DNA of 64,000 nt from Marinococcus halophilus (GCF_002265875.1 NZ_NPFA01000007.1:29499-93498); one strand, 5' to 3'. Shown: positions 16,484 through 26,295, counted from the first letter of the stretch. The notes: a model not told the origin generated them from the letters alone. Program-made: numbers and translations.

Positions 16484-16747
16484 TCAGGGAAACAAGTGGA
16501 AAAAGATCATCACCAAAAGAATAATACCTCCTGCCAACCACCATCAGTAGAAGGTACGAATGCTTTCCGTCCATTCCAAAACCCCTCGAATAAGAGCATG
16601 AATGCCTATGCTATAGCCTAACAACAGCAATCCAAGGCTGGTATAATCAAGAGCTATTAGCAGAAGAACGACAGCCATCAGCAACGTCCCGGTTGTCACA
16701 AGCGGGTATAATTTTCGTTTCGGTAAAGCGCTTCGAGACATGGCCAT
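16484..16747 (-). pseudogene. Membrane protein gene with in-frame TGA
   Basis: AAAGGAGAAGTAACC precedes ATG 16747. The frame encodes 67 residues with two helices (LMAVVLLLIALDY and LGLLLLGYSIGIHALI), then TGA at 16544-16546. The same frame continues as WWLAGGIILLVMIFFHLFP, a third helix, to TGA at 16484. A Trp codon (TGG) changed to TGA would explain the break, since TGG TGG follow directly. If only the first part is made, the product is a two-helix protein of 67 residues. Confidence 0.55.
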
Positions 16748-16907
16748 GGTTACTTCTCCTTTTTAATGGGCATAATTCCTAAAAATTCCTCAATGTCTTC
16801 ATACCCAATCTTTGGTGGGGTTATCCATCGTTATCTTTCGATCACTACTATTTCTCAAAATGGACATATCAGACAGCAAATTTTGAATTATTTCCATAAA
16901 GCATATT

Positions 16908-16923
16908 TTGAAAACGTTTACAT
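16908..16923 (+). promoter_or_regulatory. CcpA cre-like site
   Basis: TTGAAAACGTTTACAT fits the cre consensus WTGNNARCGNWWWCAW at every fixed position. It lies about 105 bases upstream of the CoA-transferase gene and just before an AT-rich stretch with TATAAAAT. Carbon catabolite control of the acyl-CoA operon by CcpA is inferred. Confidence 0.65.
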
Positions 16924-17026
16924 TTATTGTATAAAATGATAAATTTAGAACTGTAGGACGAGGATAAAGAAGGGGGTACATTATGGTGAGGATTTAGCAG
17001 GGTAAATACTGTAGGGAGGTTGGGAC

Positions 17027-18625
17027 ATGCAGGTTATTTTATACAATGATTTAAAAAACATTATTACCACTGGAGATATTATTTCCGTCGCAGCTTTATC
17101 TGTCGGAAATTTACCAGCAGAAATATTAAAACATATAGTTGAAGAATACGATGAAACGGGAAGCCCGGATAACCTTACGTTTATCATGGCAAATGATATA
17201 AGTGATTACGAGGGCGGGATTGATCTTGATGCTTTCGTTCAACGGGGGATGATTAAACGGTTAATAACGAGTCTACTCACAGCCTCACCAGCTACTATTG
17301 AGGCGATTAAAAATAATGCAATTGAAGCGTATTTTTTCCCACAGGGAATTCTCGCCGTACAATATCGGAATCAGTCCGTTTCCTCCCCGGGGATGATTAC
17401 AAAAATAGGTTTAAATACAAGTGTTGACCCTAGAAATTCAGGCGGAATGGTTAATGATGTCACCACCGAGCGCTTAGTCTCTGTATTAGAAATCAAGGGA
17501 GAAGAATATTTACACTATGACTTTCCTGGCATTGATACAGCTCTTTTACGGGGGACCTACGCTGACGAAAAAGGGAATATTTTTATGACTCATGAGTCCC
17601 ATTTGGGAGAAGGATACAGTGTAGCGGCTGCCACCCATCAAAATGGCGGGAAGGTGATTGTTCAGGTTAAAGAAATTGTTCAAAGCGGCAGCTTTCCCCC
17701 TCATGATGTGTTTATTCCCGGTGAACTTGTGGATTACGTTGTTATAAACGAAAACCCTGAATATCATAAGCAGGTGATGCAGACTTATTATGATCCTGCT
17801 TTATCAGGTCATTACCGGGTGAGCAATATACAGGAGCAGCCTATGAAACTTAGCTCCCGTAAAATTATTCTAAGACGGGCTGCCCAGTTTTTAAGTGAAG
17901 GGGATGTAGTCAGTATTGGATTCGGTATAAATAATGAGCTGCCAAATGTATTAATAGAAGAGCAGGCGGAGAATTTGGTTCAGCTTAATATTGATACCGG
18001 CATATTCGGAGGAATTATTGGCAGTAAAGACCGCTTTGGAATGAACTATAATCTCGACGCAAGAATGCGCCATGAGCTGACATGGGACTTTATATATCAT
18101 GGCGGCCATGACATAGCCTATCTCAGTTTTGCGGAAATCGACCAGCTGGGAAACGTAAATGTCTCCTGTTTTGGCAATAAAAGGAGCGGAAGTGGCGGGT
18201 TTATAGACATAAGTCAAACTGTGAAGGCTATTATTTTTTCGGGAACTCTGGTTGCGGGCAGCCAGTCTTGTTGTGAAAATAACCAATTGATCATTGAACA
18301 GGAAGGCCACTCGCATAAATTTGTAAAAAATGTACAAAGTGTAGATTTCAACGCAGCGTATTCGAGAGAGCTGAATCAACAGGTTTTTTATGTAACTGAA
18401 CGCGCTGTATTCCAATTGGTGGAGGAAGGCTTAAAATTAATTGAAATCAGTCCGGGGCTGGATCTGCAGAGGGATGTTTTATCAAAGATGGATTTTGATC
18501 CTATTATTTCTGACGAGTTGAAAATTACAGACCAACATATTTATCAAAATGATTGGGGGGAATTGAAGCAATCGATCCAACATCGGACTCATATTGATAA
18601 AGGAGAAGATAAATATGAATTATGA
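17027..18625 (+). CDS. Acyl-CoA:acetate/propionate CoA-transferase (YdiF/Pct type)
   Basis: A 532-residue fused alpha-beta CoA-transferase. The N-terminal half has the GDIISVAALS and FPQGILAVQYRN regions; the C-terminal half has RKIILRRAAQFL, VSIGFGINNELPNVL and the block LNIDTGIFGG. In this family the catalytic Glu that forms the glutamyl-CoA thioester sits in that block (E324 of Clostridium propionicum propionate CoA-transferase), while here it is Asp323. It moves CoA between short acyl-CoAs and free acids in the cytosol. It is first in a five-gene acyl-CoA operon with a cre site upstream and overlaps the ligase gene. AGGGAGGTTGGGAC precedes the ATG. Confidence 0.85.
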   Translation: MQVILYNDLKNIITTGDIISVAALSVGNLPAEILKHIVEEYDETGSPDNLTFIMANDISDYEGGIDLDAFVQRGMIKRLITSLLTASPATIEAIKNNAIEAYFFPQGILAVQYRNQSVSSPGMITKIGLNTSVDPRNSGGMVNDVTTERLVSVLEIKGEEYLHYDFPGIDTALLRGTYADEKGNIFMTHESHLGEGYSVAAATHQNGGKVIVQVKEIVQSGSFPPHDVFIPGELVDYVVINENPEYHKQVMQTYYDPALSGHYRVSNIQEQPMKLSSRKIILRRAAQFLSEGDVVSIGFGINNELPNVLIEEQAENLVQLNIDTGIFGGIIGSKDRFGMNYNLDARMRHELTWDFIYHGGHDIAYLSFAEIDQLGNVNVSCFGNKRSGSGGFIDISQTVKAIIFSGTLVAGSQSCCENNQLIIEQEGHSHKFVKNVQSVDFNAAYSRELNQQVFYVTERAVFQLVEEGLKLIEISPGLDLQRDVLSKMDFDPIISDELKITDQHIYQNDWGELKQSIQHRTHIDKGEDKYEL

Positions 18626-20138
18626 TTGGATTAAAACAAGATCAGATTTTGACAGAGTGAAAGCAGCGATTATCGATCCGGGTAAGGGCACAGAATGGTC
18701 ATATCAGGATTTAAACATCCGTGCGGAGAATTTAGCGAATTATTTGCAGGATCAGGGAGTAAAACGCGGGGATGTCATCGGTATATTCGCACCAAATGAT
18801 GTTGCGATACTGGATGTGTTGTTTGCCTCATTTAAACTGGGAGCCGTTTTCCTGCCTATTAATTGGCGGCTGAAATCTTTAGAGATTGAAAGCATCATTT
18901 CGGATTCTAATGTCAGGCTGATTTTTTACGCCTCCAATCATCTGGAGTCCCTGAAAGGAATCCCCCAGGAGCTAATCCATATGGATGTCGATTCGTCGGA
19001 ATATGATGACATTGTTAATCCTGAAAACCACCGCCCATTTAAAAGTGTCAATGTAGAAAGCGATGACCTTGCATCTTTAATATATACGAGCGGGACAACA
19101 GGATTACCTAAAGGGGTTATGTTCACTTACGATTCGTTTGTTAATAACATGATCAATACCGCATTGACGTATAAAACACATGCCGGTTATACAACAATTG
19201 TATCAACTCCGATGTTTCATGTACTGGGATTTAATGATTTGTCGCTGCCGTTATTAATGGCTGGCGGAACATTGATTCTGCATCGCTATTTTGACGGAAA
19301 GGAATTAAATGATCTGATGGTAAAATACCAGCCCGATTATTTAATGCTCATACCAACTATGTATTATGGCATGCTGGCAGCTGGTAATCTTGATATTCAG
19401 GGCTTCAAAAATATTGAGTTCTTAATACAGGGGGGCTCTGCACCGCTCCCGGCTGTACAGAAAAAATTTGAGAGTATGGGTTACACATTAGTCAATGGCT
19501 ACGGTTTAACTGAAGCTCCACTTGTTATGGTTAATACACCTGATAATGCAATAAAAAAACCAATGAGTATTGGCAAGCCTGTCATGTATATGGATGTGCG
19601 CCTGCTGGATGAAAATTATAACGATGTTGAAACTGGTGAAATCGGGGAATTGGCAATCAACGGTAAAAACGTTACTCCGGGTTATTGGAACAAACCGGAA
19701 GAAACAAAAAAATCGTTTGCAGGCAAGTATTTCTTAACAGGTGATTTAGCGAGGCAGGATGAAGATGGTGATATCTTTATCATCAACCGGAAAAAGGAGC
19801 TCATTATTACCGGGGGTGAAAATGTTCTTCCTTCTGAAGTGGAAGGTGTATTATCAGAACATTCGCTTGTGAGGCAAACGGTGGTAGTGGGGTATGAAAG
19901 TCCTGAATTTGGAGAATCTGTTTCTGCAATAGTGCAATTAAAAGAGGACGATCCGGATTTCGAAGCTAAACTGGACAAGCATGTGAGAGAGCACCTGGCA
20001 GGCTACAAAATACCGCGAATGTATTTAAAAGTGAAGGATATACCATTAAACTCAACCGCGAAGCCTGACAGAATAGCATTACAAAAAATGGCGAATCAAA
20101 AAGCACAGGAAGAAAATCAGAGAAACGAATTGCTTTAA
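18615..20138 (+). CDS. AMP-dependent acyl-CoA ligase
   Basis: An ANL-superfamily ligase of 507 residues. Core motifs are LIYTSGTTGLPKGV (ATP P-loop, ~154), NGYGLTEAP (~297), the TGDLARQDEDGDIFIINRKK hinge (~378) and the C-terminal catalytic Lys in NSTAKPDR. It activates a carboxylic acid through an acyl-AMP to acyl-CoA. Its context with acyl-CoA dehydrogenase, FadN and FadA points to a fatty or branched acid. ATG 18615 follows AAAGGAGAAGATAAAT and overlaps the previous gene by 11 bases, which suggests translational coupling. Chain-length preference cannot be read. Confidence 0.88.
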   Translation: MNYDWIKTRSDFDRVKAAIIDPGKGTEWSYQDLNIRAENLANYLQDQGVKRGDVIGIFAPNDVAILDVLFASFKLGAVFLPINWRLKSLEIESIISDSNVRLIFYASNHLESLKGIPQELIHMDVDSSEYDDIVNPENHRPFKSVNVESDDLASLIYTSGTTGLPKGVMFTYDSFVNNMINTALTYKTHAGYTTIVSTPMFHVLGFNDLSLPLLMAGGTLILHRYFDGKELNDLMVKYQPDYLMLIPTMYYGMLAAGNLDIQGFKNIEFLIQGGSAPLPAVQKKFESMGYTLVNGYGLTEAPLVMVNTPDNAIKKPMSIGKPVMYMDVRLLDENYNDVETGEIGELAINGKNVTPGYWNKPEETKKSFAGKYFLTGDLARQDEDGDIFIINRKKELIITGGENVLPSEVEGVLSEHSLVRQTVVVGYESPEFGESVSAIVQLKEDDPDFEAKLDKHVREHLAGYKIPRMYLKVKDIPLNSTAKPDRIALQKMANQKAQEENQRNELL

Positions 20139-20183
20139 GCGACTTTTTTGAAAGCGCTATCAGAATATACTGGAGGCTATACC

Positions 20184-21389
20184 ATGGCTGAAAAACAAGC
20201 ACTGATAAAAGAATTATATCCTGAAGATTTATTAAATATTTCTAAAGAGTTAACTGAAGGAGAAGTTCAGTTTTTAAAACAACTCAATGATCTGCTGGAA
20301 GAAAAATACCGGGATTCAATTAATGATCACTGGGCTAATGCAACAGTGCCTGAAGACTTTTTTAATGACATGGGTAAACTAAATTATTTCAATAACCCAT
20401 TGCTGTTTGAAGGCCGGGAGGGTGAACGGGCTACGAGTCAGCTGTTTCAGTTTTTCATGTTATATACAGTGGCAAGGTTTGATGTTTCATTAGTTACTTT
20501 GATGGGCGTGCATCAGGGTTTAGGACACAATGCGTTCCTGTTTGGCGGAAGCAAAGAACAAGTGGCGTATTATGTGCCGAAATTACAATCTCACGAACTG
20601 AGGACCTGCTTTGCTTTAACCGAACCTGAACACGGGTCGGATGTAGCTGGAGGTTTAGCAACGACGGCTAAGCGCGAGGGTGATAAATGGGTAATAAACG
20701 GTGTGAAAAAATGGATAGGCGGAGCCCATATTTCGGATGTTATACCAGTTTTTGCTACAGATGTGGATACAGGTAAACCAAAGGGATTTATTATTCGGCC
20801 TGGTCAGGACGGCGTGGATATGGATGTTATTGAAAATAAAATCGCTTTGAGAATTGTCCCGAATGCTAATATTCACTTAAACAACGTTGTCGTCCAAGAG
20901 GAAGACAGGCTGCAAAATATTAATGGCTTCAAAGACATTGCGAAAGTGCTGTACTCCACACGTGCTGGTGTGGCCCATATGGCGACAGGAGCGATAGCCG
21001 GGACCCTTCGGGCAGCTCTGGATTATGTGACCGAACGTAAACAATTTGGCAAAGAACTCAGCAAATATCAGTTAATTCAGGAGAAATTGGCAATGATACA
21101 GGGAAATCTATCCCATGCAATGAGTCTGTCTGCGCAGCTTGCCCGGATGCAGGGGAACGGGGAATATGATGAAGTGGCAACCTCAACCGCAAAAATGATG
21201 AACGCCTTAAGATTAAGGGAGTCTGTTGCAATGGGACGAGCCGTTACAGGTGGCAACGGTATTCTTGCCGAATATGATATCGCGAGGTTTTTCTCTGATG
21301 CCGAAGCCATTTACACCTACGAGGGCACTCATGAAATTAATGCCTTAGTTATTGGGAGAGCATTAACAGGGGATTCTGCATTTATATAA
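20184..21389 (+). CDS. Acyl-CoA dehydrogenase
   Basis: An FAD-dependent acyl-CoA dehydrogenase of 401 residues. It shows CFALTEPEHGSDVAGG for FAD and substrate binding, NGVKKWIGG, KQFGKELSKYQLIQEKLA, and YEGTHEINALVIGRALTG near the end, where the YEGT glutamate is the usual base in the glutaryl/short-branched group. It makes the alpha-beta double bond, the first oxidation of beta-oxidation. ATG 20184 is preferred since CTGGAGGCTATACC precedes it. It is third in the operon. Confidence 0.88.
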   Translation: MAEKQALIKELYPEDLLNISKELTEGEVQFLKQLNDLLEEKYRDSINDHWANATVPEDFFNDMGKLNYFNNPLLFEGREGERATSQLFQFFMLYTVARFDVSLVTLMGVHQGLGHNAFLFGGSKEQVAYYVPKLQSHELRTCFALTEPEHGSDVAGGLATTAKREGDKWVINGVKKWIGGAHISDVIPVFATDVDTGKPKGFIIRPGQDGVDMDVIENKIALRIVPNANIHLNNVVVQEEDRLQNINGFKDIAKVLYSTRAGVAHMATGAIAGTLRAALDYVTERKQFGKELSKYQLIQEKLAMIQGNLSHAMSLSAQLARMQGNGEYDEVATSTAKMMNALRLRESVAMGRAVTGGNGILAEYDIARFFSDAEAIYTYEGTHEINALVIGRALTGDSAFI

Positions 21390-21435
21390 CTGCAGGGAGC
21401 GGCTAAATAAATTTCAGAAATATGGAGGTTATTTC

Positions 21436-23694
21436 ATGACGATGAGAAAAGCAACCGTTTTAGGCGCGGGGTTAATGGGCAGTCAAATTGCCGCCCTTTT
21501 GGTTAATGCAGGTTTAAAGGTAAAACTGCTGGACATAGCAGTTGACGAGAGCGATCCAAACAAGATTTCCAAAAAATCATATGATATGATTACTGATCCA
21601 AAACGGCCGCAGTTATTTGATTTAAACTTCGCCTCTAATTTGACTTATGGCAATTTTACAGAAGATTTAACTGGGCAGGATGACTCGGATATTTTTATTG
21701 AAGCTGTAAAGGAAGAAGTGGAAATAAAGCATAGCATCTGGGATCAGGTGAGACGTGTTGCCAAAGATGATGCGTTATTTGCCACAAATACTTCAGGTAT
21801 TCCAATAAAGGCAATAGCCCAGGTCTTTAACGATTCGGAGCAGGAAAGATTTTTCGGCATGCACTTCTTCAACCCGCCCCGGGTCATGAAGCTAGTAGAA
21901 GTGATCCCTGGATCTAATACGTCCCCTGAAGTCACAAATAAAGTCCAGGCCTTTGCTGCAGATGTGCTGGGCAAGGGTGTCATCATAGCAAACGATGTGC
22001 CTGCATTTGTTGCTAACCGGATAGGGACACAGACAATGAACGATGTTATGTATCGTGCAGAGAATACAGGCCTGTCCATTGCAGAAGTCGATGCACTCAC
22101 GGGACGCGGTATCGGAAGGCCAAGTCTCGGGACGTACGGGCTTGTTGATCTGGTAGGGCTTGATATTGCGACAACCGTCATCAAGGGCCTGCGGCAGGAT
22201 CCGGAAGAACAGGAATTTTTCCACGAGACAAGTACTGCAGGAAAACTGATGGAACAGGGTGCGTTGGGGAGGAAAACCAAGCAGGGTTTTTATAAGAAGG
22301 ACAAGAAATCACTGCTGGTTTTTGATCCTGAAAGCAATGAATATGTACAGCCAAAGCAGCCTGATTTTGAGCTGCTGAACAGCTTCAGTAAAGACTTGAA
22401 GTCAAATATGGACATCATCTACAACGCTGAAGATGAAGCGGGCAGGTTCTTATGGGAAACCCTTAGAAACAATTTCTACTATTGTGCTTTGAATGTGCCA
22501 AAAGCGGCAACGGATTTTAAAGATATAGACCGTGCCGTGGTGTGGGGGTTCAACTGGAAAAAAGGGCCCTTCCAGCTATGGGACCTGATGGGGTTCGAAC
22601 GCGTTAAGGAACGCATGCAGCGGGAGCTGGGGCCATTACCGGAATGGATAGAAAAACGCAGCACATCATTTTATTCTGAAGGTGAGTCAATTGAGCGTGT
22701 GACTCCTGTATCAGCGTTTACAGATAGTGAACTGTGGAACAGGGAAGACTCCAGCCTTTCTGTGGCAAATAGAGACCAGCTGTTACTGAAGCTGCAAAGT
22801 AATAATAATATTATTACCGATGGCTTTGCTGATGATTTAATCGAGTCTATCGATATTTTAGAAAACGAAGATTACTCGAGCATGGTCATCTATGCAGAAG
22901 GAAACAATTTCAGTGTAGGTGCCAACCTATATCTGATGAAAAAAGCACATGAAGAAAACAAAGTGGAAGACATCGTTGGGCCTGCAATTGAAAAACTGCA
23001 CGAAAGCTTCAGCCGCCTTAAATATGCACTTAAGCCCGTCGTGACAGCCGTCCACGGGAAAGCTTTAGGCGGCGGTTGTGAATTGGTCCTTCATTCACCG
23101 GTCGTAGTAGCTGCAAGTGAAACATACATGGGACTTGTGGAAGCAGGGGTGGGACTCCTTCCTAGCGGTGGCGGCCTTGCTGAAATGGCGGACCGGATTC
23201 TCGGAACGAACCATAAGCACAACGATAAACAGGAATCGATGACGAAGGTACTGACGAATGTAGGGTTCGCAAAAGTATCAACGAATGCTTATGAAGCGCT
23301 CAGGTATGGTTATCTAAGAGAAACCGATTCCATTATACTGAATACAGAGAAAAGAGTAGAAATAGCATTGAAACGAGCACAGTTTGAAGTAGAGACAAAT
23401 TATGTTCCCCGGCCGAAATTGACCTATTTTGCTTTAGGCAGAGATTATAAAGCACTCGCTCAAGGCCAGCTGGATGCCCAGCGTGTCGGAAACTTCATAA
23501 GTGCTCATGATTATACAATCACTTTAAGTGTTGCCGATGTTTTATCCGGAGGAGACCTTCCGCGTAACACCTATATTAATCAAAAATACCTTCAAAAGCT
23601 TGAAAAACAAAAATTCTTGATGCTGTTACAAAACGAAAAAACGTACGAGCGAATTACTCATATGCTGGCTACAGGCGAGCCTTTACGAAATTAA
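21436..23694 (+). CDS. fadN: 3-hydroxyacyl-CoA dehydrogenase/enoyl-CoA hydratase
   Basis: A 752-residue two-function protein with the domain order of Bacillus FadN: an N-terminal NAD-binding 3-hydroxyacyl-CoA dehydrogenase (VLGAGLMGSQIAALLVNAG; GMHFFNPPRVMKLVEVI; RIGTQTMNDV) and a C-terminal crotonase domain (VIYAEGNNFSVGANLYLM; HGKALGGGCELVLHSPVVVA; YMGLVEAGVGLLPSGGG). It hydrates enoyl-CoA and oxidises the hydroxyacyl-CoA. It lies between acyl-CoA dehydrogenase and thiolase as in fadNAE-type operons. ATGGAGGTTATTTC precedes the ATG. Confidence 0.93.
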   Translation: MTMRKATVLGAGLMGSQIAALLVNAGLKVKLLDIAVDESDPNKISKKSYDMITDPKRPQLFDLNFASNLTYGNFTEDLTGQDDSDIFIEAVKEEVEIKHSIWDQVRRVAKDDALFATNTSGIPIKAIAQVFNDSEQERFFGMHFFNPPRVMKLVEVIPGSNTSPEVTNKVQAFAADVLGKGVIIANDVPAFVANRIGTQTMNDVMYRAENTGLSIAEVDALTGRGIGRPSLGTYGLVDLVGLDIATTVIKGLRQDPEEQEFFHETSTAGKLMEQGALGRKTKQGFYKKDKKSLLVFDPESNEYVQPKQPDFELLNSFSKDLKSNMDIIYNAEDEAGRFLWETLRNNFYYCALNVPKAATDFKDIDRAVVWGFNWKKGPFQLWDLMGFERVKERMQRELGPLPEWIEKRSTSFYSEGESIERVTPVSAFTDSELWNREDSSLSVANRDQLLLKLQSNNNIITDGFADDLIESIDILENEDYSSMVIYAEGNNFSVGANLYLMKKAHEENKVEDIVGPAIEKLHESFSRLKYALKPVVTAVHGKALGGGCELVLHSPVVVAASETYMGLVEAGVGLLPSGGGLAEMADRILGTNHKHNDKQESMTKVLTNVGFAKVSTNAYEALRYGYLRETDSIILNTEKRVEIALKRAQFEVETNYVPRPKLTYFALGRDYKALAQGQLDAQRVGNFISAHDYTITLSVADVLSGGDLPRNTYINQKYLQKLEKQKFLMLLQNEKTYERITHMLATGEPLRN

Positions 23695-23726
23695 AAATTG
23701 TGGCAGCAAAGAAAGGGTGAAAATCA

Positions 23727-24914
23727 GTGCAAGATGCGTATATAGTAGCTTATGGACGTTCTGCTTCAGCTAAAGGAAAGTTAAGTGGTGCTATGGCTCA
23801 CGAAAGACCTGATGAAGTTGCAGCACAGGTACTAAAAGGAGTATTGGACCGGGTAGGTGGTCAATTCCATCCAAATATGGTACAGGACGTTATCGTCGGT
23901 AATGCTTTTCCTGAAGGGCTGCAGGGACAAAATATCGCACGTTCGATTGCGTTGCTTGCTGGGCTGTCGGAAGACGTTCCGGCCCAGACTGTGAATCGTT
24001 ATTGTTCTTCAGGACTTCAAACGATCGCGATGGCGGCTAATCAGATTGTGTCTGGCCAGGCAGATATTATAGCAGCCGGCGGAGTTGAACTGATGAGTGC
24101 CGTTCCGATGGGGGGAAATGAGCCGGTCAACAGTCCAATACTCCAGGAGGAAGAGGCCGGAGTGTCCTATCCAATGGGGCTGACGGCCGAGATGGTGGCC
24201 GAAAAATATAATGTCTCCCGGGAAGATCAGGATGCTTATGCTGTTCAAAGTCATCAGCGTGCTAAAAATGCCCAGGATTTAAGAAAGTTCGATGACGAGA
24301 TTATTCCCATTAATGTAACTAAGGTCACGTACAATAATGACGGCCCAGTGGTAACAAAAGATATATTTGACACGGACGAACTGGTGCGCCCTGATACCAA
24401 TATGGAGGATCTAGCGAAGCTGCCCACTGTGTTCAAAGCCGATGGGACCGTAACAGCCGGTTCATCTGCCCCGCTTACCGATGGCTCAGGATTTGTGGTT
24501 GTAATGTCGGGAGACAAAGTTAAAGAATTAGGCGTCACACCGATTGCACGATTCGTGGGCTTCAAGGCAGCGGGTGTTGATCCAAAAATCATGGGGATTG
24601 GTCCGGCTTATGCCATTCCGGATGTGTTAAAATTAACTGACCTGTCGGTTGATGATATGGATTTAATCGAACTAAATGAAGCATTCGCAGCACAAACGGT
24701 GGCCTCTATCAGACAGACAGGGTTAGATATGACCAAAACGAATGTTAATGGAGGCGCCATCTCATTAGGCCATCCTCTTGGGGCATCGGGAGCGATGCTG
24801 ACTGCAAAGCTGCTTGCTGAAATGAAAAAAAGACCAGATTCCAAGTATGGCATGGTGACCATGTGTATTGGAGGGGGCATGGGGGCTGCAGGTATATTTG
24901 AATACATCAGATAG
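23727..24914 (+). CDS. fadA: Acetyl-CoA acyltransferase (thiolase)
   Basis: A 395-residue thiolase. The acylated Cys is in NRYCSSGLQTIA (~91), the His motif is GGAISLGHPLGASGA (~350) and the second Cys is in MCIGGGMGAAG near the end. It splits 3-ketoacyl-CoA into acetyl-CoA and a shortened acyl-CoA, the last beta-oxidation step. The start is GTG 23727 after AAAGGGTGAAAATCA. A terminator follows at 24986, closing the five-gene operon. Confidence 0.93.
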   Translation: MQDAYIVAYGRSASAKGKLSGAMAHERPDEVAAQVLKGVLDRVGGQFHPNMVQDVIVGNAFPEGLQGQNIARSIALLAGLSEDVPAQTVNRYCSSGLQTIAMAANQIVSGQADIIAAGGVELMSAVPMGGNEPVNSPILQEEEAGVSYPMGLTAEMVAEKYNVSREDQDAYAVQSHQRAKNAQDLRKFDDEIIPINVTKVTYNNDGPVVTKDIFDTDELVRPDTNMEDLAKLPTVFKADGTVTAGSSAPLTDGSGFVVVMSGDKVKELGVTPIARFVGFKAAGVDPKIMGIGPAYAIPDVLKLTDLSVDDMDLIELNEAFAAQTVASIRQTGLDMTKTNVNGGAISLGHPLGASGAMLTAKLLAEMKKRPDSKYGMVTMCIGGGMGAAGIFEYIR

Positions 24915-24985
24915 TTAACTCCGGCGTTTTAATGTGTTAGTTATCTTTGTCCGCCTGAACAATTACCAGGCATCCGTAAATATCC

Positions 24986-25024
24986 AGGGGGGCTGTCCTA
25001 TTTTTGGGACATCCCCACTTTTGT
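24986..25024 (+). terminator. Terminator of the acyl-CoA operon
   Basis: A GGGG/CCCC stem continued by TGTCC facing GGGACA, followed by a T-rich tract (ACTTTTGTTTT). Confidence 0.75.
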
Positions 25025-25095
25025 TTTCACGCTGACAGGAGCATTAGGAGGAAATAAATTGCTTAATCATAGAAAAAATATTCAGGGAGGGAAAC

Positions 25096-25290
25096 ATGAA
25101 GGTATTAAGACTGGCTTACAAATTATTTGGCACTATATCATTTGCTTTGATTCTCATGGACTTGCGCCATATTATTGATATACCGGGAGGGTTATTTATA
25201 CTATTATGCCTTATTCTGGCCATTTCGATTGGGGTTTTCTTTTACCTTCAACGAAAACAGTCAAGTGCTTCCACTGATGATGGAAATTGA
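25096..25290 (+). CDS. Small two-helix membrane protein, family B copy 1
   Basis: CAGGGAGGGAAAC precedes the ATG. The 64-residue protein starts MKVLRLAYKLFGTISFALIL and has helices at about 8-22 and 33-52 with a polar tail. It resembles the minus-strand protein at 39163-39351 (MRIFRLLHQIFGALVLVLMI, same helix spacing and DLRHIIDIPGG against QLFVMPTW), so the two are likely paralogues. A 27-codon gene follows 11 bases on. Confidence 0.65.
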   Translation: MKVLRLAYKLFGTISFALILMDLRHIIDIPGGLFILLCLILAISIGVFFYLQRKQSSASTDDGN

Positions 25291-25301
25291 GGTGATTATT
25301 A

Positions 25302-25385
25302 ATGGAGCTTTTTTATGTATTAGCGGTATTAATAAGTACCGGAACTTTTTTATTTTATCTAGGTAAAATTAAGCGTAATAAATGA
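25302..25385 (+). CDS. 27-residue single-helix peptide
   Basis: GAGGTGATTATTA, partly overlapping the end of the previous gene, precedes ATG 25302. The peptide begins MELFYVLAVLISTGTFLFYL, a single helix, and ends KIKRNK. The strong ribosome binding site and position directly behind the family B gene suggest a two-gene operon of tiny membrane proteins. Confidence 0.55.
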   Translation: MELFYVLAVLISTGTFLFYLGKIKRNK

Positions 25386-25742
25386 AAAGAACGTAGCCTC
25401 GATAGGAGTGTTCCCTCCATTATGATACATCTATTTTCTTTCTTACGATATAGATCCACCGGGAGAAACGTTAGCTTCCATAACAAACAAATAGAAAAAC
25501 CCGGTCATAAAGGTTGGTAATGCAATACATATAACAGGAAAATACAAAGGATTAAGGGAGTGCTTGAAAAGCATTCCTGTTTTTAATATGCCTTAAATCA
25601 TTTTTTATACCAATAATTCCTTATTTAAAGAAAAATTAGAAATTTATCGTTGAATTTTTTCCTTTTTCTTTTGTATAATTTAGTTATTTTATAGTAATTC
25701 ATTCCGCCATGAAGGCACATGATCATAAGGAGGCCCACCACC

Positions 25743-26186
25743 ATGCCAACACTCGATGCTACCGACCGGGCTATTTTACGTGCCTTGCAGAAAAACGCCA
25801 AAGAATCATATTCCATGATCGCCCGAACCTTAGAGGTAAGTGAAGGAACGATTCGAACCCGGGTTCGAAAAATGCTTGATACCGGGGTTTTTGACTTTAT
25901 TGTTCACACCGATCCGAAAAAAATCGGTTTGGACGTGCAGGCTATCATCGGTATTAACACCCGGCTCGGCCAACAACAGCACGTTGCCCTTCAGCTACAA
26001 ACCTTTGAAGCTGTACGTTTTGTCGGAGCCTTTTCCGGTAATCACGATCTAATGATTCAAGCCTATTTTTCGACCAACGATGATTTAGTCTCGTTCATTA
26101 ATGCCGACTTAGCCGCACTTGAAGGCATATTAGACGTCGATGTCAATGTGGAACTGAAGCAGTACAAAGACAGTTTTTCCTACTAA
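25743..26186 (+). CDS. Lrp/AsnC-family transcriptional regulator
   Basis: A 147-residue regulator: N-terminal helix-turn-helix (TDRAILRALQKNAKESYSMI, then VSEGTIRTRVRKML) and a C-terminal RAM-like ligand domain (FEAVRFVGAFSGNHDLMIQA). It acts as a DNA-binding octamer-type regulator, often of amino acid metabolism. ATG 25743 is preferred because AAGGAGG lies upstream. The adjacent secreted protein gene may be a target, but no operator is evident. Confidence 0.85.
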   Translation: MPTLDATDRAILRALQKNAKESYSMIARTLEVSEGTIRTRVRKMLDTGVFDFIVHTDPKKIGLDVQAIIGINTRLGQQQHVALQLQTFEAVRFVGAFSGNHDLMIQAYFSTNDDLVSFINADLAALEGILDVDVNVELKQYKDSFSY

Positions 26187-26295
26187 AAACGATAAATAGT
26201 AAAAAAAATTTACTTTTATTACAACATATGGTTTTCATTTCCTTTCTTTTTCGTTATACTAAAGCAACATTTTTCGAAAAGGGGGGAGAGAGCGT

